The notes under the pieces were generated by a model. That model saw only the letters and a program-made list of their open reading frames with translations, was not told where the DNA came from and ran no database searches. A DNA stretch of 64,000 bases from Hypomyces perniciosus (Eukaryota > Ascomycota > Sordariomycetes > Hypocreales > Hypocreaceae): the NCBI GenBank assembly GCA_008477525.1, contig SPDT01000001.1, positions 3,844,001 to 3,908,000 of the forward strand, written 5' to 3'. Below, piece by piece: positions 54,714-64,000 of this stretch. Both the position numbers and the translations under genes were made by a program. The first letter of the stretch is position 1. Each line of letters opens with the position of its first letter.

Positions 54714-56378
54714 ATGCATACGGCCTCGGTGTTGCTATATCTCTTGTCACTCATCTCACTTTCCTTTGCCGCAGGCTCACCAAAGGCTGTGACATGGGCA
54801 ACCACGCCTGTCGGGCCTGATGGGCCTTGGAACGCCGTCCAGATTTCCCTAGGAAGCAATTCGCAGTCTCTGGCACTCTTCCCCGGCCATCTGTGGCAGA
54901 CCATCGTCCCCACCTCGGATTATTGCTCCAAGAATGCCTCGACAAGCCACTGCACGGCTGGCACTTATTCCAAGGACAAGGCTATATCAGATAAGCTGAA
55001 TGGCGTGCAGTACAAACCTCCCGTTCAAGACGTCATGGCCGGGATTGAGATGAAGGGGAAGAAGCTGGACACGTACTTCGATACCTGCAATGTCGTCGGC
55101 CCCGTGCCCAACTGCTCTCTTGCACTGGTGGACGACCAGATGATGGGATATCCAGGTGGACAATGGGTTCCCCTCTTTGCCGGCTGTCTCTCTCTTGGAG
55201 CTCCCTCCGAATATCAGTCTTATACTCAACTAAGCGGCCCCGCGATAAACGCCACGATTTTCCCTTGGTATCTCTCCGAACGTGGCACCATACCCTCGAG
55301 TTCATTTGGCATGCATATAGGCTCAGCGTCTTCAGCATCACCGATGGCCGGGTCTCTGAACTTTGGAGGCTTCGACAAGAACCGCATTACTGGAGACGTA
55401 CTAACCCTGTCTGGTGGCCCCTCAGACCAGGTTCTGCTTACTGACGTGAGCATCAAAGTCATCAAAGGACAGTCTCCATTTTCATTCTCCAACAAAAATG
55501 GTCTCTTGGCCAGTGGTAACTCTTCCATACCAAAGGCTGGGTTGCCCGTGACCATGGACGGCTGCAGCCCCTATCTGACCTTGCCGAAATCGACTTGTGA
55601 CAGCATCTCGGCGAATCTTCCCGTCACGTACAACGCATCCTTGGGCCTGTACTTATGGAATACCCAAGATCCCAACTATGACCATATTATGAGCTCGGCG
55701 TCCGCACTCACCTTCTCATTCATGGGCAGTCAGAACACCAAGTCAATAACCATCAATGTCCCCTTTCAGCACCTCAATCTCACCCTTGAGTCTCCACTGG
55801 TGAACACACCGGTCCCCTATTTCCCCTGCAGCACTGGTGGTACCGGCTCCTATGTCCTCGGTCGAACCTTTCTACAGGACGCATTTATGGCTGGCAATTG
55901 GGAGAAGAAAACATGGTGGCTAGCTCAAGCACCCGGACCAAATATTCCACCCAACCCAGACGTAATCAGCATTAACCCGAGCGACACCTCCATCAGCGGC
56001 AGTGATAATGACTGGGTGGCCTCTTGGGATCGTACCTGGTCAAGCCTTGCAGCCTCAAACGGCGCCAATCCACCGCCCGCAGGCCAAACCGCAGATCCTT
56101 CTTCGGGTTCCGGGCTTGCAACAGGGGCTAAAGCAGGTATCGGTGTTGGAGTTGGCGCCGGAGGTCTCCTTTTGATTGGTGCTGCCATCCTGTTCTGGCG
56201 GCGTAAACGTCAAGGTCAAGAGCAGCCTGTAGAGGCATCACCGTCTCAAGCGGTAGACATGAAGCAGCCAACTTCAGAACCACCCCTACAAGACCACAAG
56301 TTCCCAACTGAGGTTCCTGCCCCAGTTGAAGTTCCTGGTTCACCTGTCCCGCAGCCCCAAGTGTATGAGCTGTCATAA
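54714..56378 (+). CDS. Pepsin-fold membrane protein with lost catalytic motifs
   Basis: Single exon, 554 residues from ATG 54714, chosen because it starts a signal peptide (MHTASVLLYLLSLISLSFAAG). The body follows the aspartic-protease fold: NAVQISLGSNSQSLALFPGH where the first DTG should stand, a central GSLNFGGFDKNRITGDV block, then VTMDGCSPYLTLPKS where the second DSGT should stand, and GSYVLGRTFLQDAFMAGNWEKK near the end. Neither catalytic triad is intact: the first reads FPG, the second DGC. One TM helix follows (GIGVGVGAGGLLLIGAAILFW) with a basic stop-transfer (RRKRQ) and a Pro/Glu-rich cytosolic tail. Probably not an active protease; a sensor or binding role is only inferred. Confidence 0.85.
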   Translation: MHTASVLLYLLSLISLSFAAGSPKAVTWATTPVGPDGPWNAVQISLGSNSQSLALFPGHLWQTIVPTSDYCSKNASTSHCTAGTYSKDKAISDKLNGVQYKPPVQDVMAGIEMKGKKLDTYFDTCNVVGPVPNCSLALVDDQMMGYPGGQWVPLFAGCLSLGAPSEYQSYTQLSGPAINATIFPWYLSERGTIPSSSFGMHIGSASSASPMAGSLNFGGFDKNRITGDVLTLSGGPSDQVLLTDVSIKVIKGQSPFSFSNKNGLLASGNSSIPKAGLPVTMDGCSPYLTLPKSTCDSISANLPVTYNASLGLYLWNTQDPNYDHIMSSASALTFSFMGSQNTKSITINVPFQHLNLTLESPLVNTPVPYFPCSTGGTGSYVLGRTFLQDAFMAGNWEKKTWWLAQAPGPNIPPNPDVISINPSDTSISGSDNDWVASWDRTWSSLAASNGANPPPAGQTADPSSGSGLATGAKAGIGVGVGAGGLLLIGAAILFWRRKRQGQEQPVEASPSQAVDMKQPTSEPPLQDHKFPTEVPAPVEVPGSPVPQPQVYELS

Positions 56379-56583
56379 TGCGGGATTAGTCTTATCACGT
56401 TAGGATCAACGATTAAGTTGTATAATAGTTTTGAAGGTGTGGTTTAAGTAACCGATATATAATTCTATGTTCTATCTTCTCCCGGTTATTGCCATTTGGC
56501 CAAGTGCCAAGTTTGTTGACAAGGGCCGCATGAATTGCGCATCATCCTGCTCCCTTTATCTGAGAACGTCTAACATCAAATCC

Positions 56584-59214
56584 TCAAACCACAAACTTGC
56601 CGCCGCATGCACCACAAACATCTCCCGACGAACCCCCCACCACATCCGACGATCCCAAATGGTCCTGCGCCAGCTTTTCAAGTTCAGAGACCTCGAGACA
56701 ACGAAGTTTACACACGGCGCATACGCGGGAGATGCCAGGCGCCATGATTGGGACGCCCGATGAGGCGCAAGTAGCTATACACCCATTGTTAGGTATGATG
56801 GTTGGTGAGATCGCAGGCACTTTCTGATTTACTTACCAAAAGGGTGGCCATTCTCGCATATGGCTTCATCGTCTTCAATCCTCAACCTGCTCTCGCAAAA
56901 TACACACGGCATTTGCAGGGCCACATCCTTGAATAGTTCTCGCAGCGGACTAGGCTGTCTATTTGGAGGAGCCGTCTTTCTAGCGGACGTTGTTGCACCG
57001 GGGACTTCTCCACCAAGGCCGTACATCCACTCCCATACTCGGCCTTCCGTCGTAAGCGGCTTTGAAATGGTTCGTGTCTGAGGCATGTTCTCGTCCGCGG
57101 GGACTTGCCAGTCGAAGTGGATGCTTGACAGGCCCCGCCTATCTGGGTGTTGAGTGCTGTGCTTTGAAGCTAGGACGGCAGTACATCCATCTCCGGGAGA
57201 TTGGGCCAAGCCCCATAGTCGGAATCGATGCGGATGGACTTGAATGCGTGGTTTTGCGTCTTCGACCATTTTCTCTTCTCCGTCTTCAGAGTCGGAATCG
57301 AAATCCGAGTCCACGCCGTCGAGAGCAGCGGCTCGGGAAACGAGACGGGCTGTTTGATCCGCTATATCTTCAGCCCACTGCGGCAATGATGCCTTTTCTT
57401 CAGGCAAGTTTGTCTGATACCAGTCTTGGTTCGTTGCTGTGGCGGATAGTCTGACGAGGGAGTAGTATGGGGCTGGAGGTTTATGGTGCGGATCAGGATG
57501 ATGTATTATAAGACCTGGGAAATAAGTTTAGTGACAAGCAGACGCTCAATATGAAGACACATGTTACCTGTGATCGGGTTAGTGGGCATCTCATCTTCTT
57601 GCGCGTACATGGCGGAGCATTGCCAGGGGGAATGCTCAGGTGTCGGTTCGTTCAAAGCGCCATTGAGTGCGACCTGGAAGGGCTTGACAACAAAAGGAGT
57701 CGCTATAACACCCCGTGCTATTTGGGCATCACCTTCGGGCCAAATCTGCAAAAAGTAAGTACTCTGACGGTTCCAAGGATTTGTTGGCATACTGCATCCT
57801 CCCACTCGATAAAGGCATCACTGGAAAGAAATAGACATGTCGACGTTGTATCGCTCTCCTCGACTTCAATATTGGGGACGTGTCCCTTCTCCCAGTCTTC
57901 CTGTATTGTTACTCTTCGGAAGCCGACATGGTTCTTTGTAATGTATGCAAGTGTTGCTGTTCGATACCCTTCACAAACGAGCCAGGGGCTCCATCTTAGG
58001 GAGAAGATGCTTCCATGCGGGATGAAATCAGGGTCTGCAGGATCCGTTGTCTGAGGAGGTGAGAATGTAGTCTGAGAAGCCATGGATATAAAAACTCACA
58101 CCATGCGGGCCTTTCCCATCAAACCGGGCAAGCTCCAACACATCCCAGACTGACTCTTCCTCCGATACGCGCTTTGACGACTGCCGATGAAGAAAGTACT
58201 GGACGCTCATTATGACAATCTCCCCTGCATCATTAGCATATGCCAGAAGTGCTCTCCCAGGAGCAATCTCCTTTGCCCACGAAAATGACACAATTCTTTC
58301 ATTCATGTTCCGATATCCATCCTCACAACTGGCATCAGGAATAGGTAACCTGGCCCCTAGACCCCATAGCGTCTTCCAATTTTTGAAGCTCCGGCTTCGC
58401 ATGCTAGAAGTGATTGTCGACCGTCGATCGATGTGCTCTCCGAAAGTAACCACACTGCCATTGGTAGTCAATGCCATCAAAACCGGTCGCAAGTTGCATC
58501 CCAACCCATTCGGCGACCACTCCACTCTGACGACCTGACCCAACGATGATCCCGATTCGGTGAAAATGCCGTTCCCCACGCCCTTGAAGCCGTCATCTTC
58601 GCCAGACTTGGGAGGAGGCACTCTGACGCCAGCTTGGGCACATAGCTGTGCGTTAATAGCCGGGTTCGGATTTATAATGGAGGACGGTTGCAGAGAGAGG
58701 GTGAATTGATACTGCGACGCATCTCGTTCGTCCGCATTGGCATCCTGATCTGCGAGATACTCTGGCAGAAAGATGTTGATGCATTCGGCTGTGGCGACTG
58801 CAAGCTCGGCGTCACAGGACCATGCTAATGCATGTGGTGATAGCGGGCGTGACGACAGCGTCAGAGTCTGGAGAGGTCGTGCCTGAGAGATGGTGATCAA
58901 TGAAGTTAGCAAGCAGGTTTCAAGACGTCACAGTGATCGATCATTGGCATAATCAATGTATGAGTGTCAAGGTTCAAGGAGAGGCAAATGAGAAGCGTCA
59001 TTCAGATCGGACCAGATAGTAACCAATTTTGCTTGACGGTTGACAAAGTTATGACATGGGACTCTGATCTATCACCGCCAATGATGGATAATCTCAGCAA
59101 GAGCATAAATGTAATGAAACCAGTTTGGCCAGGGGAGAAGATGACTCCGTGCCACCTTTGAGAAGCCCAAGCTGTGAAAATGTCAACAGAAGATCTCACC
59201 TTGAATCGGTCCAT
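56584..59214 (-). CDS. TFIIIC subunit with WD-type N-terminal domain and zinc-binding C-terminus (TFIIIC90 / Sfc9-like)
   Basis: Six exons: 59200–59214 (15 nt, MDRFK), 58100–58882, 57793–58050, 57568–57745, 56837–57514, 56584–56774; 2103 nt, 700 residues. All phases agree. N-terminal half: ARPLQTLTLSSRPLSPHALAW, ELAVATAECINIFLPEY and repeated beta-strand blocks (VVRVEWSPNGLGCNLRPVL, IFSLRWSPWLV), the propeller of TFIIIC delta-type subunits. The C-terminal region has Cys pairs: CVFCESRLRIEDDEAICENGH, CAVCKLRC and CGACGG, making a zinc-ribbon-like module. TFIIIC binds internal promoters of tRNA genes and recruits TFIIIB for RNA polymerase III. The first intron is unusually long at 317 nt but has GTGAGA, a GCTAAC branch site and CAG. 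No in-frame ATG closer to exon 2 exists. Confidence 0.88.
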
Positions 59215-59773
59215 GTTATGAATTGCACGACACGAGCAGATACGTGAGATGGCGCAATATCGAAACTCGAGCCATCAGCACATCATTAAATTGCGGCATC
59301 CGCAAGTTTTCTCACTGGGTAGGCAAAAAAGAAGCTGTTGAATTCTTTAGGTTCAACTCTCATCAGATCACTCGATGCGAGTTTGAAATGCTCACAAGCC
59401 TATTCTCAGGGTTGCTGACTAAGACATCGGCTGGCCCCAACCTTCAAAAGCTACTACAATACCGGATACTGAGGATATGGATACTACCAGCAACTTATAC
59501 TTGAACAGTCGGGTTTTCATGCAACTCATTATATACCATACCATATGAACCTCCGTGAAATGCTCCCTTCAGGTTGTGCTGAGATGCTGCGCTCTTTGGT
59601 TCGCTGGAGAACTCTTGTCGTGCAATTCAGGACATTTGAATGCCTTTCAGCCATCTAGGCGCAGTATTTCATCACCATCATGTGGCCAGAAGCCACTCTA
59701 TGTTGCATGAGCACCAAGCTTGTGATGCCCGCGTCTCTAAAAAGTCGAACTTCGTACTAGTGGGGAGTAAAGC
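59215..59773. other. Spacer between TFIIIC-subunit gene and gpi8
   Basis: 559 bases upstream of the TFIIIC subunit gene and downstream of gpi8. No gene seen. Confidence 0.45.
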
Positions 59774-60990
59774 TCATGCCTCCAAGAAGGTGCCGATACC
59801 CCACAACAGAGCACACCCAGCAAGGGCCGTAGCGCCGACAGCCTTCTTCGTCCACCAGTTGTCTTCAGTAAGAGCGGTGGCGCCTTGGATCTTCTTGGGC
59901 GGCGCTGTTGGGACACTGGCTGGCACGGATGAGACATTGTGCCGGGCTGCATCCTCCTCAGTAGCCTTTTGCCTCAGCATAGCGATGGTCTTGCTCAACT
60001 CTAGAAGCTCTTCCTCCAAGGCCAAACCCTTAGCCCGGTCCACCTCCACGTTCTGTATATTTCCGAAGAAGTCGGTAATCAGACGGCTTCGTGCGGCGTC
60101 AGCTCCACCAGGGAAAAGATCGTACCGAACACCGGGGTTTGAGTGTATCTTTTCATAGTCGTAGCTATCAAAGAGTTCGCCGACGGTCTTCTTGCTGCCC
60201 AGATCTTGGACATGTGACTCTAGGAACTCTAGGTTGTAGTATGTGTATCGATCAATGACGGCGACTCCAACGTCGTTGTCGGCATGGTGCGAATAGGATG
60301 ATTGGTCAAGCTCGGAAGATCCGGTGGCGATGATGTTTGGTGAGTAGAGCCTGCTGTACATGGTATTTGCCTGGCAGGTGTCGATCATGAATAGGATTTC
60401 ATGGTATCTAAGCACGTTAGCAATGCAAGACGGACTAGAGCCAGGGGAGCATAATACCGCTTCTTCTCCCACATCTGTTCGAACGCATCAGCAAGATCAA
60501 AGGCGCCAATTTCCTCGGCGTCCTGGAACTTCAAAAACTCATTGCCGCCGTGCCCAGTCATGTACACCAGGATATTGCTTCGATCATCGGTCAAAAGACG
60601 TTTGCTTCGGGGAGTCTCGTCGCCAACGCGATCAGTCAACAGCCGGATGAAATTCTCCACAGTGACCTCGTAGCCGCGATAGTCCACCTCGATATTATCA
60701 CCGTATAGGTCCACCGCGCGGTCAGAGTTGCTGTAGACTGTGCCGGGGAATGCGTTTCGGGGATTGCACGCCATGTCGTCCGGCAGCATGAGGATGATTT
60801 GCGAGTCGGGAATGCCGAGGCGTTTGACGGTTCGATACATGGAAAGGACATTGGCGAGATGGCGGTAATTGAACCAGAACCGCGAAGTGCAGACGAGGAC
60901 AGCCCAGTTGCTCGTGTGCTCCGAGAGGGCGAGGGTGGCCAACAGGGCCGAGGCCACAATGGCCTGGAGCCGGAGACTTGAGGGCTTCAT
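59774..60990 (-). CDS. gpi8: GPI-anchor transamidase catalytic subunit Gpi8
   Basis: Two exons: 60458–60990 and 59774–60407; 1167 nt, 388 residues. Start at 60990 gives a signal peptide ([18 protein letters not shown]). The caspase-like C13 peptidase domain follows: [54 protein letters not shown] and [15 protein letters not shown]. The catalytic His is in [10 protein letters not shown] (about residue 147) and Cys in MIDTCQA (about 189). A C-terminal hydrophobic segment ([20 protein letters not shown]) anchors it in the ER membrane. The enzyme cleaves the C-terminal signal of precursors and attaches the GPI anchor. Its catalytic pair is intact. The cupredoxin-like protein in this window would be a natural substrate. 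Confidence 0.95.
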
Positions 60991-62292
60991 TGTAGGTAGT
61001 AGATTGGGATTTGGATTGGGATTGAAGGGTCTAGATAGCACCAAAGAGCTAGCTATGACCGCGAAGCCATGAGTGGCATGACAATATGTACAATGCGCTG
61101 AATCAACAGGTGGGTTGCTGATGTCGAGTCGCGAAAGTGACAAATGCATTACCCAAGATTACAAATCTGGCTTAGACAGGCGGAAATACCCAGCCACAGA
61201 GCCCCTTGCACTAACACAGAGTCTGTGGCGATGCCGTACCCAGGTACCTTGTACTTTGTACTGATGGCGCGGGGTGTGTGGAGAAGTCCAAGGGTCCATT
61301 TGACTTTTGAAGCTCACAACTAATAACTTGTTACATCCCAGCTAGTAAGACTATGTGAAGGACCAATAACCTGGAATAAGGTATACCGAATTGATGTACG
61401 ACTATCGAGGAGTCACATGTTACCCCAGTCTTTATGATTGAATTTAAATATCGATTGGTCTCTGTTGGTACTTCATACTCCGTAGAGATTAAGTGATTGT
61501 TCTTTGACGAAACAAGATTCAGCTCCAAGCCACTAACTAGTCTTGCGCTCATTCCTCGTTCGAATGCTCTCACTGTGCTGGAACGCCAGGATATCACTTT
61601 TTAGCGTATCGTCGTAGCTGAGTTTGCACCATTGGCCATAGTCGAGATAAAAGGATAACAAGTCATTTAGGTCCAGACTCTGAAAGAACTTAAAAGTTGT
61701 TAGCCTGCATGACTCTAACATGGGGTTTTGCGCACCCCACGTGCCATGACAGACTATGTACCTAATAAAAATAGTGTCAAGTGGAGAAAAGAGCTAAAAG
61801 CTCTCCGCATCACATGGGAGACGGAATTCGGTTGATAATACGGAGTAGTACTCGTAGTAGTATTATGCTTTTGTTCTTGCTGAATGAGGAGAAACTCTGG
61901 TTGGTTTCACAGCAAACCATCAAGTCGATTCGAGTTTCACCTACCGATGTCGAGCCGAAATTGTTACTCTACCTATTAGGTACCTGAACATTCATCACCC
62001 GACACATCAGACGACACAAAGACAGACTCCTCGAATAAACCCCACCAACCGTCACCACTCACGCGCATTCGGGTCACAAAAGGGTCAATTTTCAGTGGCA
62101 TTGGATGCCTACAGAAATCTATCCGCCGCCAACCCTGAACCTAATGCTGCGATAGAACGGCGAGACCGCGAACCTTGTACCCGCAGCCCAGGGGTCATTT
62201 CTATTTCTTCAGAAGCCGCCTGTCACTGATCTGTCATCCCCGCGACCTCCCTCGCTGCTCTGCTCTGCTCTGATCCTGACGACTAACTAAAC
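60991..62292. other. Spacer, about 1.3 kb (divergent promoters)
   Basis: Between gpi8 and the histidine-phosphatase gene. Two exact TACTCCGTA-type motifs (61476, 61839). Several short ORFs, none convincing. Confidence 0.5.
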
Positions 62293-64000
62293 ATGGGTCG
62301 GCTGCCGTCACACATCTTCGTCGTAAGGTTGGTATTGCCTTGGCCGTAGAGAAGACCGCAATCGTCGCTAACGTGGTGTCTATCTAGACATGGAAACCGA
62401 CTCGATGCTGCCGACAAGCAATGGCACCTCACCTCGCCGACCCCCTACGACCCTCCCCTGACCTACGGTGGCTTTCTCCAGGCCAGGCTGGTTGGCAATC
62501 AAATCGGGAGCATGCTGGAGCAAGCCAAGGTCGATGCCGAAGTAACAAAGAACGGGGCTGCATTGAGTGGGAAGCGTAGGCGCTTCAGGATCGTCATCCA
62601 CAGCTCTCCCTTCCTGCGGTGCGTTCAGACGTCGGTTGGCATCAGCTCTGGTCTCGCGCAAACGTCTCCCGACTCCATCTTCCACCCGTCCGATGTCATT
62701 GTGTCACGGAGCGCGCCGAACAGCCCTCCCACCCAGTTCAGATCAGCACTGTTGCGGCTGGACCCTTTCCTGGGAGAATGGCTGTCACCGGAATACTTTG
62801 AAATGATCACGCCGCCGCCGGGAGCTGCCCTGATGATTGGTGGCGCAAAAGCAGAGCTCTTAAGGCGCGAGGACTATAGCATGTATACGGACTGGGCCGC
62901 CGCAAGCAGTAACTCGATCCCAACTAATGCTCTATGGAGCGCCATTCCAACATCGACTTTGGCGAATACAGCACAGTCGCCCACATCAGAGGGCGAGGGT
63001 ACGTTTGGTACTTCAGCATTGGCCGCCGCTTTGTCCCGTACACCTGCGGAGAAGAAAGGCTACGCGCCTCCACGGCCCATGTATGCTGTATCAAGCAGTG
63101 GAAAGATCCCCGAGGGATTTGTGGCGCATGCCAGAGACTCCTGCATCATGGTTGACTACCAATGGGATTCGATGAGGGATGCTCTCAACTTTGGTGACGG
63201 TGGGAAATTTGGTGAGGAATGGATTGACATGCACCAGAGGTTTCGCCGAGGATTGAAGAAACTGGTCAGCTGGTACGTGACTACAGACAACCCCGACGAG
63301 TTGATGCCGGTGCCAGCGAGAGAGGAAAATGGCAGCGGCCAGGATGACGAGGACGAAGTGGAGACGGTCATCGTCATCGTGTCTCATGGTGCAGGTTGTA
63401 ATGCGCTCATTGGAGCCATCACTCATCAGCCCGTTCTCATGGATGTAGGAATCGCGTCCATTACCATGGCAGTTCGGAAGCCGGACGTCCATCACTCCAA
63501 GACACTCCTCGCTACGAAGCCCCAGGACCTGGTAGCTGTCGACGAGATCTATGACATACGGTTATCTGCAAGCACGGGGCACTTGCGCTCCAACTCTGGG
63601 ACACCCGTGTCTGCGAGATCCGGTTCTACAGCCAATATATGGAGCCCCGGTCCGCGTGGTCGCACGTCAACATTTAGCAGCACCATGGGAGGGCCAGTCA
63701 TTAACCCGTTCACATATGATGAGCCCTTTTCGTCTATAGGCAGCCGGAGCAGCTCGGCAAGTGCCACAGTCGAGACGACGGCTTTCCGTCTGGAATCAGG
63801 TTCCAGTCGACGCCCCCCACGAGCCTCGGGCCTCTCAAGCGCAGGGAATGGCTACCCGTCGAACAACACCCCACCATCTGGATTATGGGCACCTGCCCCT
63901 TCGTCACTACGCCTCATGGATGATGGCAACAATGAAGAGGCGGTGGATGACTTTGACACTCTATTGCCGGACTTTGACAACAAGAGATTTAAAACAGTCC
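62293..64000 (+). CDS. Histidine-phosphatase (phosphoglycerate-mutase-like) family protein, 5' part, cut by window edge
   Basis: Exon 1 62293–62327 (MGRLPSHIFVV), intron GTTGGT…TAG, exon 2 from 62388 open to the window end, over 540 residues. The RHG motif of the superfamily (R12 H13 G14) is split by the intron: VVR|HGNRLDAADKQWH. The substrate-loop region DPPLTYGGFLQARLVGNQIGS, then VIHSSPFLRCVQTSVG with the second Arg, the acidic-loop PFLGEWLSPEYF, and the second catalytic His block VIVIVSHGAGCNALIGAI follow. The later part is Ser/Gly/Arg-rich and disordered. Large fungal members act on unknown phosphorylated substrates. Four motif landmarks intact, so catalytically plausible. Confidence 0.88.

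Noticed and set aside
56829..57407. Separate 192-residue protein
   Set aside because: It is exon 5 of the TFIIIC-subunit gene read from an internal Met; splice phases join it to neighbours on both sides.

Overview
The window is nuclear DNA of a filamentous ascomycete (Pezizomycotina). The genes carry short GT–AG introns (mostly 46–115 nt) with CTAAY-like branch points. The proteins are fungal: Mdv1, chorismate mutase, Bcp1, Vps17, CSN6, Ppg1, Gpi8, a TFIIIC zinc-finger subunit, a Zn2Cys6 factor, an atypical bZIP and a LaeA-like methyltransferase. I cannot fix the order; the class (Sordariomycetes or Eurotiomycetes) is not decided by what I can see. No rRNA, convincing tRNA, transposon ORF or CRISPR array was seen.

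Layout. (1) 1–9.9 kb is compact housekeeping DNA: the 5' part of a JmjC (KDM8-like) gene, mdv1 (mitochondrial fission), chorismate mutase, bcp1, vps17 (retromer) and csn6 (COP9 signalosome). (2) 9.9–12.4 kb is AT-rich and gene-empty. (3) 12.4–22.1 kb is more accessory: a membrane protein, a small Cys-rich protein, a DHA2-type MFS exporter facing a Zn2Cys6 regulator across a 1.2-kb promoter, and a LaeA-like methyltransferase. (4) 22.1–25.0 kb is repeat-rich spacer. (5) 25–36.4 kb holds cdc45, a secreted low-complexity protein, a small conserved-looking protein, ppg1, an uncharacterised Cys-containing protein and a bZIP gene. (6) 36.4–41.3 kb is a 5-kb spacer with many microsatellites. (7) 41.3–64 kb holds a cupredoxin-like GPI protein, an AFG1-type ATPase, a 3.4-kb spacer with possible gene relics, a membrane-anchored SH3 protein, a secreted CVNH-type lectin, a GT8 glycosyltransferase, a catalytically degenerate pepsin-like membrane protein, the TFIIIC subunit, gpi8 and the 5' part of a histidine-phosphatase family gene.

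Most exon models below were checked for canonical splice sites, phase and total length divisible by three. The exception is the Zn2Cys6 gene, whose reading frame breaks by one base near 18,296.

Most unusual signals: a 9-mer (TACTCCGTA) present at least 22 times, with a sister 9-mer (TACTTCGTA) at least 17 times, essentially only in spacers; a 16-bp triple repeat between the MFS and Zn2Cys6 genes that carries three CCAAT boxes and three CGG-N2-CCG palindromes; the one-base frame break in that Zn2Cys6 gene; and a pepsin-like protein that has lost its catalytic motifs.
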